Below, one piece after another: positions 41,585-49,843 of a DNA stretch of 64,000 nucleotides (position 1 is its first letter; each line of letters opens with the position of its first letter). Both the position numbers and the translations under genes were made by a program. This DNA is from RUG695 sp050943135. GTDB lineage: Bacteria > Planctomycetota > Planctomycetia > Pirellulales > Thermoguttaceae. The DNA lies in assembly GCA_050943135.1 (NCBI GenBank), contig JBMNOP010000001.1, forward strand, positions 124,001-188,000. Direction: 5' to 3'. The notes under the pieces were generated by a model. It saw only the letters and a list, made by a program, of their open reading frames with translations. It was not told where the DNA came from and ran no database searches.

Positions 41585-43435
41585 ATGAAGAAATGTTTGA
41601 ATCTCGGAGTCGGCATTGCGCTGATTTTGCTTTTCGCCTGCACGGTTTTTGCCCAAACAAAGACGGATGAGTTCTTTCCGGACTCGACGAAGGGGTATGT
41701 TGCCATCAGCAATGTGAACGAACTCAGAGCACATTGGCGCCAGACAGCACTCGGGCAGGTTCTTCTCTCGGATTCCTTCATGGAATTTCGCAAATCGCTT
41801 CTGTCGGGGGTCGAAAAGGCCTGGACGGGGCGCGTCGGCATGAGCATCAGCGATACGATCGACCTGGCATCGGGCGAAGCGGCGTTTGGATTCATCGCCA
41901 ATCCCGGGCAGACCCCCGGTTTTGTCGTGGCGATCGATGTTACCGATAAGAAAAAGGAAGTCGATGATTTCCTTTCCCGTCTGATTCGTCAGGCGTTCGA
42001 GAAGAAAACCGGCACAAGCAAAAAAGAGACGATTAAAATCAAAGACCGATCGGTGCCGGTCACGGTGATGATCTTCCCGCCCGACAACAACTATCCCGCG
42101 CAACGGACGGCCTATTACGTCCTGACCGACCGCTACCTGATTGCTTCCGACCAGAAAGAGCTGATCCAACAGATGCTCAGCGGCCCGAAACCGCTTGCTT
42201 CGCTCGAAGCCTATTCGATGGCGATGCAGCGTTGTAGTGCCGATTTTGCTTCGTCGAGCGAGCCACAGATGCGCTTCTTTGTTCAGCCGCTCGAACTCGG
42301 TAAAGCGATCACGCTCCTGGCACAGTCGGGGCCGCAGAGCCGGACTCCACAAAACCTTTCAGGTGACACGCCGTTCGATATCCTTGCCAACCACGGGCTC
42401 GACGCTATCGAGGGGGTCGGCGGAACGATCGATTTCGCCACCGACAATATGGAGTTCGTTACTCGGACGAAAGTCTACGCGCCGGAAGGTCTGCGCGGCA
42501 CGAATATGCTCACCTTTATCGACGACCTGAAACTGGTCGCTCCCGAATGGGTCGAAAGCGATGTCGGTTCAACGACCGTTGCGAATATCGACCTGTTGAA
42601 TCTCTTTAACCGGATTGGACCGCTTTTCGATGATTTCCTCAAGACCAAGAACCTCTGGGAAGATACGCTTAAAGGGCTCGAAGAAGACGAAGGGGGCCCT
42701 CGCGTCAATCTGAAGACGCAACTGGTTGGCAACCTCGGTTCGCAGATCACCACATTCCGCCGGGTTCAAGACGGTAAGGAAGCGTTCGTCGGCGGGGTCC
42801 AGGTCAGGCCGGGGAAAGATGCCGTGATCGCTGACGTTTTCCATCGAATGTTCGATACCGACGTCGATTTTCAGCAGATTCCTTACGGTTCGGGAACGAT
42901 CTGGTACTACGCACCCCAACCGAAACGTCAGGCCCGTTCGCGCCGTTCGCCGTCGGCTCAGCAGCCCGCCTCGCAACCGGTTTTCATTAGAAACGCCTTC
43001 TACGTCGGTGACGGAAACATTTTCTTCTCGACCGACATCGATGCGCTTAAAGAGGTGATCGAAAACAAACGGAGTGGAAGCGTTAATCCTTTGAGTGAAG
43101 ACGCGACCTATCAAACCGTCTCGTCTTACATTCAGAAGTTCAGTGGCAGTGGTCACAGCTTCCAGTTTTATGCGGCGAACCACGCCGCCATGAAAGCTAA
43201 CTACAATATGCTCCGGTCGGGGAAACTCCTGGAGGGGAATACGCTTGTTTCGCAGATTCTCCGGCGCGTTTATCCCGACCAGAACGCCGAGATCCCCGTT
43301 TTGGAAAACGCTTCGAAGCTTCCCCCCTTCGAATCATTTGAAAGTCAAATGGGCGCAACCGGCGCGTTCGGGAAGAATGAGCCTGACGGTTTCTTTATTA
43401 AAGGGTTTGGTCTGCCCGCCGACATGCTTCGATAG
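41585..43435 (+). CDS. Secreted protein of unknown function, DUF3352-like
   Basis: The 616-residue product starts at ATG 41585, which has AAAGGAG upstream and a clear signal peptide (MKKCLNLGVGIALILLFACT, cleavage near FAQ); the frame is open upstream but without signal-like sequence. The mature part alternates beta strands and helices in a DUF3352-like style (GYVAISNVNEL, TAYYVLTDRYLIASDQKELI, RNAFYVGDGNIFFSTDIDAL). A basic Pro/Gln/Ser linker lies near residue 450. No enzymatic motif is seen. A protein of similar style is encoded at 53030-54145. Confidence 0.75.
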   Translation: MKKCLNLGVGIALILLFACTVFAQTKTDEFFPDSTKGYVAISNVNELRAHWRQTALGQVLLSDSFMEFRKSLLSGVEKAWTGRVGMSISDTIDLASGEAAFGFIANPGQTPGFVVAIDVTDKKKEVDDFLSRLIRQAFEKKTGTSKKETIKIKDRSVPVTVMIFPPDNNYPAQRTAYYVLTDRYLIASDQKELIQQMLSGPKPLASLEAYSMAMQRCSADFASSSEPQMRFFVQPLELGKAITLLAQSGPQSRTPQNLSGDTPFDILANHGLDAIEGVGGTIDFATDNMEFVTRTKVYAPEGLRGTNMLTFIDDLKLVAPEWVESDVGSTTVANIDLLNLFNRIGPLFDDFLKTKNLWEDTLKGLEEDEGGPRVNLKTQLVGNLGSQITTFRRVQDGKEAFVGGVQVRPGKDAVIADVFHRMFDTDVDFQQIPYGSGTIWYYAPQPKRQARSRRSPSAQQPASQPVFIRNAFYVGDGNIFFSTDIDALKEVIENKRSGSVNPLSEDATYQTVSSYIQKFSGSGHSFQFYAANHAAMKANYNMLRSGKLLEGNTLVSQILRRVYPDQNAEIPVLENASKLPPFESFESQMGATGAFGKNEPDGFFIKGFGLPADMLR

Positions 43436-43436
43436 G

Positions 43437-44243
43437 ATGACCGTTTATACCGACAAAAGAGTTTTGGTGACAGGCGGCTCGAGCGGGCTCGGCAGAGTGA
43501 TTGCCGAGACGTTCGGCCGCGCTGGCGCTCGTGTGGCGATCGTCGGGTTCGAAGAGGTCGATACACAAAAAACCGTCGAGTCGATGAGCGCTGCGGGGGT
43601 CGATGCATTCGGCCTGGTCGGTGATGTTACCGACCAAGCCGAATCTGAACGCCTTGCCGCAACAGCGGCCGAACATTTTGGCGGGCTCGATATCCTCGTG
43701 AATGCCGCTGGGCGGACGCACCGCGGCTGGATTCTGGAAACTTCTTCCGAAGAAATTCTTTCTCTTTTCAAACTGAACTTGCTCGGAACGGTTCAGATGG
43801 TCCGTGCGGCGATTCCCTATCTGCTGGAATCGGATTCGCCTCACGTGATCAATATCGGTTCGCTTGCAGCGAAAAGCGCCTCGCGCTGGCTTGGTGCCTA
43901 TCCGATCAGCAAATTCCCGGTTGCGGCCTTTTCGCAACAGCTCCGGCTCGAAATGAGAGATAAGGGTCTCCATGTCCTTTTGGTCTGTCCCGGTCCCGTC
44001 AAACGGGACGCACCACGGCTTTACCCTCTGAAACACTCCGAAGGAATTCCCGAATCGGCCCTTATGCCGGGCGGAGGAGTTAAAGTCGGCAAGATTGATC
44101 CGGTTCGACTGGCGGAAAAGATTCTCGATGCTTGTCGAAAAAAGAAGCCGGAACTTGTCGTTCCCGGAAAAGCGCGTCTCCTTTTCGCGATTGAACAGCT
44201 CTTTCCCAGACTGGGGGATTGGATCGTCTTAAAGAAGACATGA
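43437..44243 (+). CDS. Short-chain dehydrogenase/reductase
   Basis: The 268-residue protein starts at ATG 43437, one base after the stop of the previous gene; the frame is open upstream within that gene but not used. Classical SDR features are visible: cofactor loop TGGSSGLG (residues 12-19), NAAG (89-92), Ser142, and Tyr155 and Lys159 in YPISK. The 3-ketodihydrosphingosine reductase-like tail (LARKILDAC-type, here LAEKILDACRKKKPELVVPG) suggests a lipid substrate, but this is weak. It is probably co-transcribed with the secreted protein gene. Confidence 0.9.
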   Translation: MTVYTDKRVLVTGGSSGLGRVIAETFGRAGARVAIVGFEEVDTQKTVESMSAAGVDAFGLVGDVTDQAESERLAATAAEHFGGLDILVNAAGRTHRGWILETSSEEILSLFKLNLLGTVQMVRAAIPYLLESDSPHVINIGSLAAKSASRWLGAYPISKFPVAAFSQQLRLEMRDKGLHVLLVCPGPVKRDAPRLYPLKHSEGIPESALMPGGGVKVGKIDPVRLAEKILDACRKKKPELVVPGKARLLFAIEQLFPRLGDWIVLKKT

Positions 44244-44550
44244 TGATTTTCCACCAAGAAACAAAAGGCCCCCAACAGAGCCGTCGATATCCTCTTTCCA
44301 AAAAGATTGGTATCAGTCCTCGCAAAACGCCATGTTGATACCGTTCGAGAACGAACGCGCGGTTATCGTTGATCGGAGAGTCCAAACGGCGGACAGAATT
44401 CGAGCATTTTTCCGGCCGTAGACTTCGCCGTGTTGTGTCGGTTCGGATTTACGGTTGGTGATATAAGTTATTTTATTTTCCGACGGGAAATCTCTTTGTC
44501 GTGGTCTTTCGGATCTTATCCGTTGGAAACTGGCCCAACCCGTCCACATC
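44244..44550. other. Intergenic region between convergent genes
   Basis: These 307 bp carry no gene I can support; short frames on the minus strand have no ribosome site and no protein-like composition. Confidence 0.5.
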
Positions 44551-44586
44551 AAAAAAACTCCCCGAAGACAGTCCGGGGAGTTTTTT
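44551..44586. terminator. Bidirectional intrinsic terminator
   Basis: AAAAAACTCCCCG and CGGGGAGTTTTTT form a long stem around a short loop, with A and T runs on either side. It can end the minus-strand flgM-like transcript 28 bp after its stop and also plus-strand transcription from the SDR gene. Confidence 0.85.
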
Positions 44587-44614
44587 AATAAAGTTACAGG
44601 AGCTATGAGGTTTT

Positions 44615-44917
44615 TCAGCCAAGGCGGCTCAGGAGATGTTCCATGGCTACGTCGAAACGTTCGGGAGTGTCGTAGGTGCCGTTGGCGATTTCTTCCCGAA
44701 TACGATTAACCAGATCGTAACGGATCTCCCCGGATTCAGCGACGGAAGAAGCTTCGCTCGTCGCGCTCAGGCGGCGGGCAGTAGTAGAAATTTCGATTTC
44801 ATCTTGGATTTGCGTATTTTCGGTTTCGGCGGAAACGGCGGGTTTTGCCGTCTCGTTGAACTTGACGTTCTGAACACCGCGAAGACCGTTAACGTTGTTA
44901 ATGCTGTTAATATCCAC
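44615..44917 (-). CDS. FlgM-like anti-sigma-28 factor
   Basis: The 100-residue product starts with GTG, seven bases after AGGAG. Its C-terminal half matches FlgM: EIEISTTARRLSA, then EIRYDLVNRIREEIANGTYD and TPERFDVAMEHLLSRL. FlgM binds and holds FliA until the flagellar hook is finished and then is exported. The N-terminal half is Asn/Ser/Thr-rich and probably disordered, as in known FlgM. No flagellar gene is in the window, so the gene stands alone here. Confidence 0.85.
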   Translation of the reverse strand: MDINSINNVNGLRGVQNVKFNETAKPAVSAETENTQIQDEIEISTTARRLSATSEASSVAESGEIRYDLVNRIREEIANGTYDTPERFDVAMEHLLSRLG

Positions 44918-45470
44918 TGCAGACTCCTGTAAAATTCAATCCCTGATTCAAACCGGATCTTTCGACCCTTTTCGGAACGTCCTTGGTTAGGCTACATACT
45001 GTATACGCAAACCACGGCGACTTTTCCCGAAAAAATATTTTTTTTCGAAAAAAACCGGCAGACGGCCAGAACCGCTGAAACATCTCCAAGCGCATTATAG
45101 CGAAAAAAACGATTTTTAAAACCCTAAAATCGAAATTTTCTGCAAAAGTTAATTACCCATCTTTCCTGGAATCGCTATATTATAGCACCTTTTAGAAAAT
45201 CAAGGCGAATTCTTTTTATTATAGGTCGTTCATTTTATTTGGGTGCAGCAAAAAATAAAATGGTACAACGAGGAACTATCGCAAAAAAATGGTGCGAGGT
45301 CAAGAGGAAATTTTTTTCGGGGCGGTTCCTTTTACCCCCGGGCGGACGTTGAACCGCGTCTGGTCAAACCGTTCGGAGAGGGTATAATGCAGGGGGGTGT
45401 GATGCAAGGAAAGCCATTCCCGACCAGGGGAGCATCTTTTCCGAGGAAAAACCCTTTTGCGGGAGTTAGA
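44918..45470. other. AT-rich divergent control region of flgM-like and purB genes
   Basis: This 553-bp region is AT-rich, including a run of A and T at about 45030-45050 (GAAAAAATATTTTTTTTCGAAA, a near-palindrome). A TATAAT at 45383-45388 with a weak CTGGTC box 17 nt upstream may drive purB. The plus frame is open through part of it (45243-45470) but reads as low-quality sequence before the true purB start. Confidence 0.5.
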
Positions 45471-46904
45471 ATGAGCCGGACATTTGAACATTACGAAAAT
45501 CCGTTGATCAGCCGTTATGCGTCGCAAGAGATGAGCCATCTCTGGAGTCCGCAAAAGAAATTTGGCACCTGGCGTCGTCTCTGGCTGGCCCTGGCCGAAT
45601 CGGAAGCTGAGTTAGGGCTTCCAATCACGCGAGAACAAATCGCCGAGATGCGCGGACATTTGGACGACATCGATTTCGACAAGGCGGCCGAATACGAGAA
45701 GAAACTCCGCCACGACGTCATGGCGCACGTGCATGCCTTTGGCGACGCCGCCCCACTGGCCCGACCGATTATCCATTTGGGGGCGACAAGTTGTTTCGTT
45801 ACCGACAATACCGACGCGATTCTGATACGTGACGCGATGAGGCTCATCGCCAGGCGCCTTGCGACGGTAATCGTGCGGCTCGGAGAATTTTCCAAGAAGT
45901 ATCGCGATCTTCCCTGTCTCGGGTTCACCCATTTGCAACCGGCGCAGCCGACAACCGTCGGTAAACGCGCCTGCTTGTGGAATTATGATCTGGTGATGGA
46001 CATGGAAGAACTCGAGCATCGTCTGGCGACGATCCGCACCCTCGGGAATAAAGGGACGACCGGCACGCAGGCAAGTTTTCTGAAACTCTTCGAAGGAGAC
46101 CACCAAAAGGTCCGCGAGCTCGAAAAACGTCTCTGCGAGAAGATCGGTTTCGATAAACCGTTTGCCGTAACGGGACAGACCTATCCGCGTAAACTCGACT
46201 CGCAGGTCCTTGACGTCCTTTCCGGTATCGCCCAGTCGGCGCACAAGTTTGCGACCGACCTGCGTATACTGGCGCACCGTAAAGAGATGGAAGAGCCGTT
46301 TGAAAAGAACCAGGTCGGCTCGAGCGCAATGGCCTACAAGCGCAACCCGATGCGGAGCGAACGGATCTGTTCGCTCGCCCGGTTCGTGATGAGCATTCAA
46401 AGTTGTCCGGCGATGACGCTCGCCACGCAGTGGATGGAACGGACCCTTGACGACTCGGCCTGCCGTCGTCTTGTTCTTCCGCAGGGGTTTCTTGCCGTCG
46501 ATGCCTTTCTGATGATTTACCAGAATATTGTCGAAAATGTGGTTGTCTATCCGAAGGTGATCGAACGGAATCTTCGGAGCGAACTTCCCTTCATGGCAAC
46601 CGAAAATATCCTAATGGCGGCCGCCGAAATGGGGGGAGACCGCCAAGATTTGCACGAACGAATCCGCATTCACAGTCAGGCAGCGGCCGCTCAGGTCAAA
46701 GAGTTCGGTCTCGAAAACGATCTGCTCTCCCGTCTGTGTCAAGACGAATCGTTTGTCAATGTCGATGTTGATGCCGAACTCAATCCGAGCCGGTTTGTCG
46801 GACGCGCGCCGGAACAGGTCGATGAATTTCTTGAAGAGCAAGTTGAGCCGATTCGGAAGAAATACGCTTCTTCCCTTGCCGACGATGTCGATCTGCGTGT
46901 GTAG
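45471..46904 (+). CDS. purB: Adenylosuccinate lyase
   Basis: The 477-residue product starts at ATG 45471 (MSRTFEHYENPLISRYASQE); the upstream open frame is ignored because this matches the family start. It belongs to the fumarase/aspartase superfamily: HDVMAHVHAF, HLGATSCFVTDN, THLQPAQPTTVGKRA and the signature loop GSSAMAYKRNPMRSE near residue 284 with the catalytic Ser. It acts twice in purine synthesis, forming AICAR and AMP with release of fumarate. It resembles the longer eukaryote-like form of the enzyme. Confidence 0.95.
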   Translation: MSRTFEHYENPLISRYASQEMSHLWSPQKKFGTWRRLWLALAESEAELGLPITREQIAEMRGHLDDIDFDKAAEYEKKLRHDVMAHVHAFGDAAPLARPIIHLGATSCFVTDNTDAILIRDAMRLIARRLATVIVRLGEFSKKYRDLPCLGFTHLQPAQPTTVGKRACLWNYDLVMDMEELEHRLATIRTLGNKGTTGTQASFLKLFEGDHQKVRELEKRLCEKIGFDKPFAVTGQTYPRKLDSQVLDVLSGIAQSAHKFATDLRILAHRKEMEEPFEKNQVGSSAMAYKRNPMRSERICSLARFVMSIQSCPAMTLATQWMERTLDDSACRRLVLPQGFLAVDAFLMIYQNIVENVVVYPKVIERNLRSELPFMATENILMAAAEMGGDRQDLHERIRIHSQAAAAQVKEFGLENDLLSRLCQDESFVNVDVDAELNPSRFVGRAPEQVDEFLEEQVEPIRKKYASSLADDVDLRV

Positions 46905-46979
46905 AATCGCACGTTTTCGGTTTTACGCGCAACCCTGTCTTTTATGCGGGACCCCGCCCCTTCCATCTGACGAGACCCT

Positions 46980-49394
46980 ATGAAGAACGAACCGCAAGAG
47001 TATATCTTCACGCCGGCGCTTTCCCCTGAGGAGAAAGCCCTCATCCCGTCCCCGGTCCCTCTTCCGATGACACCGGAAGAGATACAAAAGCGCGGTTGGT
47101 CTGAGGTCGATATCGTTTTTGTGACCGGCGACGCTTATGTCGATCATCCGTCGTTTGCTGCGGGGCTTTTGGCGCGTGTCTTGGAAGCCGAGGGGTATCG
47201 TGTCGTGATATTGAGTCAGCCCGACTGGCAGAATTGCGAGCCCTGGAAACGGTTCGGGCGGCCTCGTTTGGGGTTCTGTGTCAGTGCCGGGAATATGGAC
47301 TCGATGATCAACCACTACACGGCCAATCGGAAGGTCCGTAACGAAGACGCCTATTCACCAAACGGCCAAATCGGTTTTCGCCCCGACCGTGCCACGTTGG
47401 CCTACTGTCAGCGTGCGCGTGAGGCATACCCGGGAATTCCGATTGTGACCGGAGGGGTCGAAGCAAGTCTGCGTCGTTTTGCCCACTATGACTTTTGGAG
47501 CGATAAGGTAAAGCGTTCGATCCTGATGGATTCGAAGGCGAGCCTTCTTTCTTACGGGATGGGTGAGTCGTCATTGCGAGAAATTTATCGCCGTCTCGAC
47601 GCCGGAGAATCCGTCGATTCGTTGCGTGATGTACGTGGCACCGCCTACCGAATCAAACAGAGCGAAGATCTGCCCGAAGAATCAGACACGTTACAGCACC
47701 TGCCCAGTTTCGAAGAGGTTTGCGGTGATCGTACCGATCCGGTCGAAGACCGAAAGAGTAAAAAGCTCTTTGCCGAAATGACCAAAACAATCTACGAAAA
47801 CCTCAACCCTTACAACGCCAAGGTTTTGGTTCAGGAACATGGGTTAGAGGCGATTGCGGTCAATCCTCCTTCGCTTCCTCTTTCGACGGAAGAAATGGAT
47901 CGCATCTACGCGCTCCCCTTTACCCGAAAACCACATCCCTCGTACGGCAACGCCGTGATCCCGGCACTCGATGTGGTCAAAGATTCTGTAACAATTCTCC
48001 GCGGCTGTTTTGGTGGTTGTGCGTTCTGCTCGATTACCGCCCATCAGGGGAAGATTATCCAGTCGCGGAGTGAAGAATCTGTTGTTTCGGAACTCAAAGA
48101 GCTCACGAAATCCGACACATGGCGAGGGACGGTTTCCGACCTCGGCGGACCGACTGCCAATATGTATCGACTCGGCTGTTCCAGCGAAGAGATGAAAAAA
48201 TCGTGCCGCCGTTCTTCTTGCCTCCATCCGTCGGTTTGCCCGAATCTGAATACCGACCATTCCGCACTGCTGAGTCTTTACCGCCGGGCCCGGGAAATTC
48301 CGGGAATCAAAAACATTTTTATCGCTTCCGGAGTGCGGACCGATCTGGCACTCGAGTCGCCCGAATATATAGACGAGTTGGTGCGATACCACATCGGCGG
48401 TCATCTCAAGACGGCTCCGGAGCATACCGACCCGGTCGTTCTTAACCTGATGCGCAAACCCCCGATTGGGGTGTATGAAGAGTTTTGTGACCTGTTTGCC
48501 GCCTCGGCGCGCCGTCAGGGAAAAGAGATTTACTTGGTTCCCTACCTGATCGCCGGGCTTCCCGGATGCGACTACAAGTCGATGGTCGAGGTTGCGGTTT
48601 ACCTGAAGAAGAATGGTATCCGCCCCAAACAGGTACAGGATTTTATTCCGACTCCGTTCGAGGCAGCCGGGGCGATGTATTACACAGGACTCGACCTCGA
48701 AACCGGTAAACCGATTCACGTTCCCCGAGGGATGCGCGAACGCCGTCTGCAACACGCGTTGCTAATGTACTACAATCCGGAGTATTATCACGACGTGAAG
48801 TCGGCGCTCAAAGAAGCTGGGCGGGAGGATCTTATCGGCACCGATGCCGACTCGCTCATTCCGCCCCACCTTTCGAAAGCGGAACATATGCGCCAGTCTT
48901 CCCGCGTCAAACGCCTGATGCGCAATCAGCAGGCGGAACGTGAGGCCAAGGCAAAAGTCCGGCAGGAGTACCGTGAACAGGAAGAGGCCAAGCGGAGGAA
49001 GGAAGAGCAAAAAAGACGTAAACGCTCCGGCCGCCCCCGGGCAAAAGGTCCGCACCGCAACGAAATTTCCGGGCATGGCGAGGGTTCGCACCGTCGGGAA
49101 AATTACCGTCGCGGAAAAGATTCACGCTACGTTGACGGCAACCGCAGCAGCGAAGACTCGCGTTACGGTGATGACAACCGCCGGAACAAACCCGACTTCA
49201 AACGTGGTGGTTCCGGTAACCGGCGCGGCGATTCTTCCCGTGGGAGACGTGTTTCCCGTTCCGACGAGGATGGGTCGGGCCGACCGCGTTCGGGCGGCGG
49301 CGGAAAGCCGTACGGCAAATCGAGCCGTTCATTCCGCCCCGGCGGAAGCGGCGGATACCGTTCGAGTGCCAAACGTTTCGGACGTGGCAGTTGA
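46980..49394 (+). CDS. YgiQ-family radical SAM protein with RG-rich tail
   Basis: The 804-residue protein has the YgiQ N-terminal domain (VDIVFVTGDAYVDHPSFAAG, a cobalamin-binding-like fold), a radical SAM core with the 4Fe-4S motif C343-X3-C347-X2-C350 in RGCFGGCAFCS, and the C-terminal DUF3362-like part (HVPRGMRERRLQHALLMYYN). The reaction is unknown. After about residue 650 it continues as a highly charged Lys/Glu helix and then 120 residues rich in Arg, Gly and Ser, probably disordered and perhaps RNA-binding. The gene starts 75 bp after purB. Confidence 0.92.
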   Translation: MKNEPQEYIFTPALSPEEKALIPSPVPLPMTPEEIQKRGWSEVDIVFVTGDAYVDHPSFAAGLLARVLEAEGYRVVILSQPDWQNCEPWKRFGRPRLGFCVSAGNMDSMINHYTANRKVRNEDAYSPNGQIGFRPDRATLAYCQRAREAYPGIPIVTGGVEASLRRFAHYDFWSDKVKRSILMDSKASLLSYGMGESSLREIYRRLDAGESVDSLRDVRGTAYRIKQSEDLPEESDTLQHLPSFEEVCGDRTDPVEDRKSKKLFAEMTKTIYENLNPYNAKVLVQEHGLEAIAVNPPSLPLSTEEMDRIYALPFTRKPHPSYGNAVIPALDVVKDSVTILRGCFGGCAFCSITAHQGKIIQSRSEESVVSELKELTKSDTWRGTVSDLGGPTANMYRLGCSSEEMKKSCRRSSCLHPSVCPNLNTDHSALLSLYRRAREIPGIKNIFIASGVRTDLALESPEYIDELVRYHIGGHLKTAPEHTDPVVLNLMRKPPIGVYEEFCDLFAASARRQGKEIYLVPYLIAGLPGCDYKSMVEVAVYLKKNGIRPKQVQDFIPTPFEAAGAMYYTGLDLETGKPIHVPRGMRERRLQHALLMYYNPEYYHDVKSALKEAGREDLIGTDADSLIPPHLSKAEHMRQSSRVKRLMRNQQAEREAKAKVRQEYREQEEAKRRKEEQKRRKRSGRPRAKGPHRNEISGHGEGSHRRENYRRGKDSRYVDGNRSSEDSRYGDDNRRNKPDFKRGGSGNRRGDSSRGRRVSRSDEDGSGRPRSGGGGKPYGKSSRSFRPGGSGGYRSSAKRFGRGS

Positions 49395-49437
49395 AATCGC
49401 CATGTAAAACCTGTACCGTGACGGGCATATAAAAATC

Positions 49438-49477
49438 GAGGGCTTTGCGGTTTTCCTTTGTCGCAAAGTCCTCTTTC
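49438..49477 (+). terminator. Probable terminator of the YgiQ gene
   Basis: GAGGGCTTTGCG pairs with CGCAAAGTCCTC (12 bp with one G-U) across a 12-nt loop, followed by TTTCTTTGC. It lies 43 bp after the stop. Confidence 0.65.
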
Positions 49478-49509
49478 TTTGCTCGGCCGGAATATCGGTA
49501 ATTTGCCCG

Positions 49510-49791
49510 TTATTTCGGGACGGTTGAATCTCCCACAACGTTTGCGTTCCAGTTTCGGGGCATATCGTAGCCGTGCGGACGCATCTGCATCGAGTCGGTG
49601 CCGATATTGGCGTTGGGGTAAGGATCGGTTCCGTCGGGATACCCTTTTTCGTGGGCGGGGTTCAGGTGTCCCGGTGCCACCAAACTCGGGAACCAGACCC
49701 GGGTGTTGTTTGGGTCGTCGTTGAGTGATTGGCACCCCGCGGCACCCAGGAGGGCAAGACAGAGTCCGGCGAAAATAAACCGTTTTTTCAT
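49510..49791 (-). CDS. Small lipoprotein, unknown function
   Basis: The 93-residue product has a lipoprotein signal (MKKRFIFAGLCLALLGAAGC, lipobox LGAAGC with Cys20). The mature 73 residues are polar, rich in Asn, Asp and Pro, with no recognised fold. It lies 52 bp downstream of the O-antigen ligase-like gene on the same strand and may belong to that unit. Confidence 0.72.
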   Translation of the reverse strand: MKKRFIFAGLCLALLGAAGCQSLNDDPNNTRVWFPSLVAPGHLNPAHEKGYPDGTDPYPNANIGTDSMQMRPHGYDMPRNWNANVVGDSTVPK

Positions 49792-49843
49792 TGATTGTGT
49801 TCTTTTATCTCATAGAAAACCGTTTCGGGAGCGATTGCGGAGG

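Noticed and set aside
44313..44552. 79-codon minus-strand frame between the SDR and flgM-like genes
   Set aside because: Its start lies in the terminator stem, and its composition is not protein-like.
45243..45470. N-terminal extension of purB
   Set aside because: Low-quality sequence containing a promoter-like TATAAT; ATG 45471 matches the family start.
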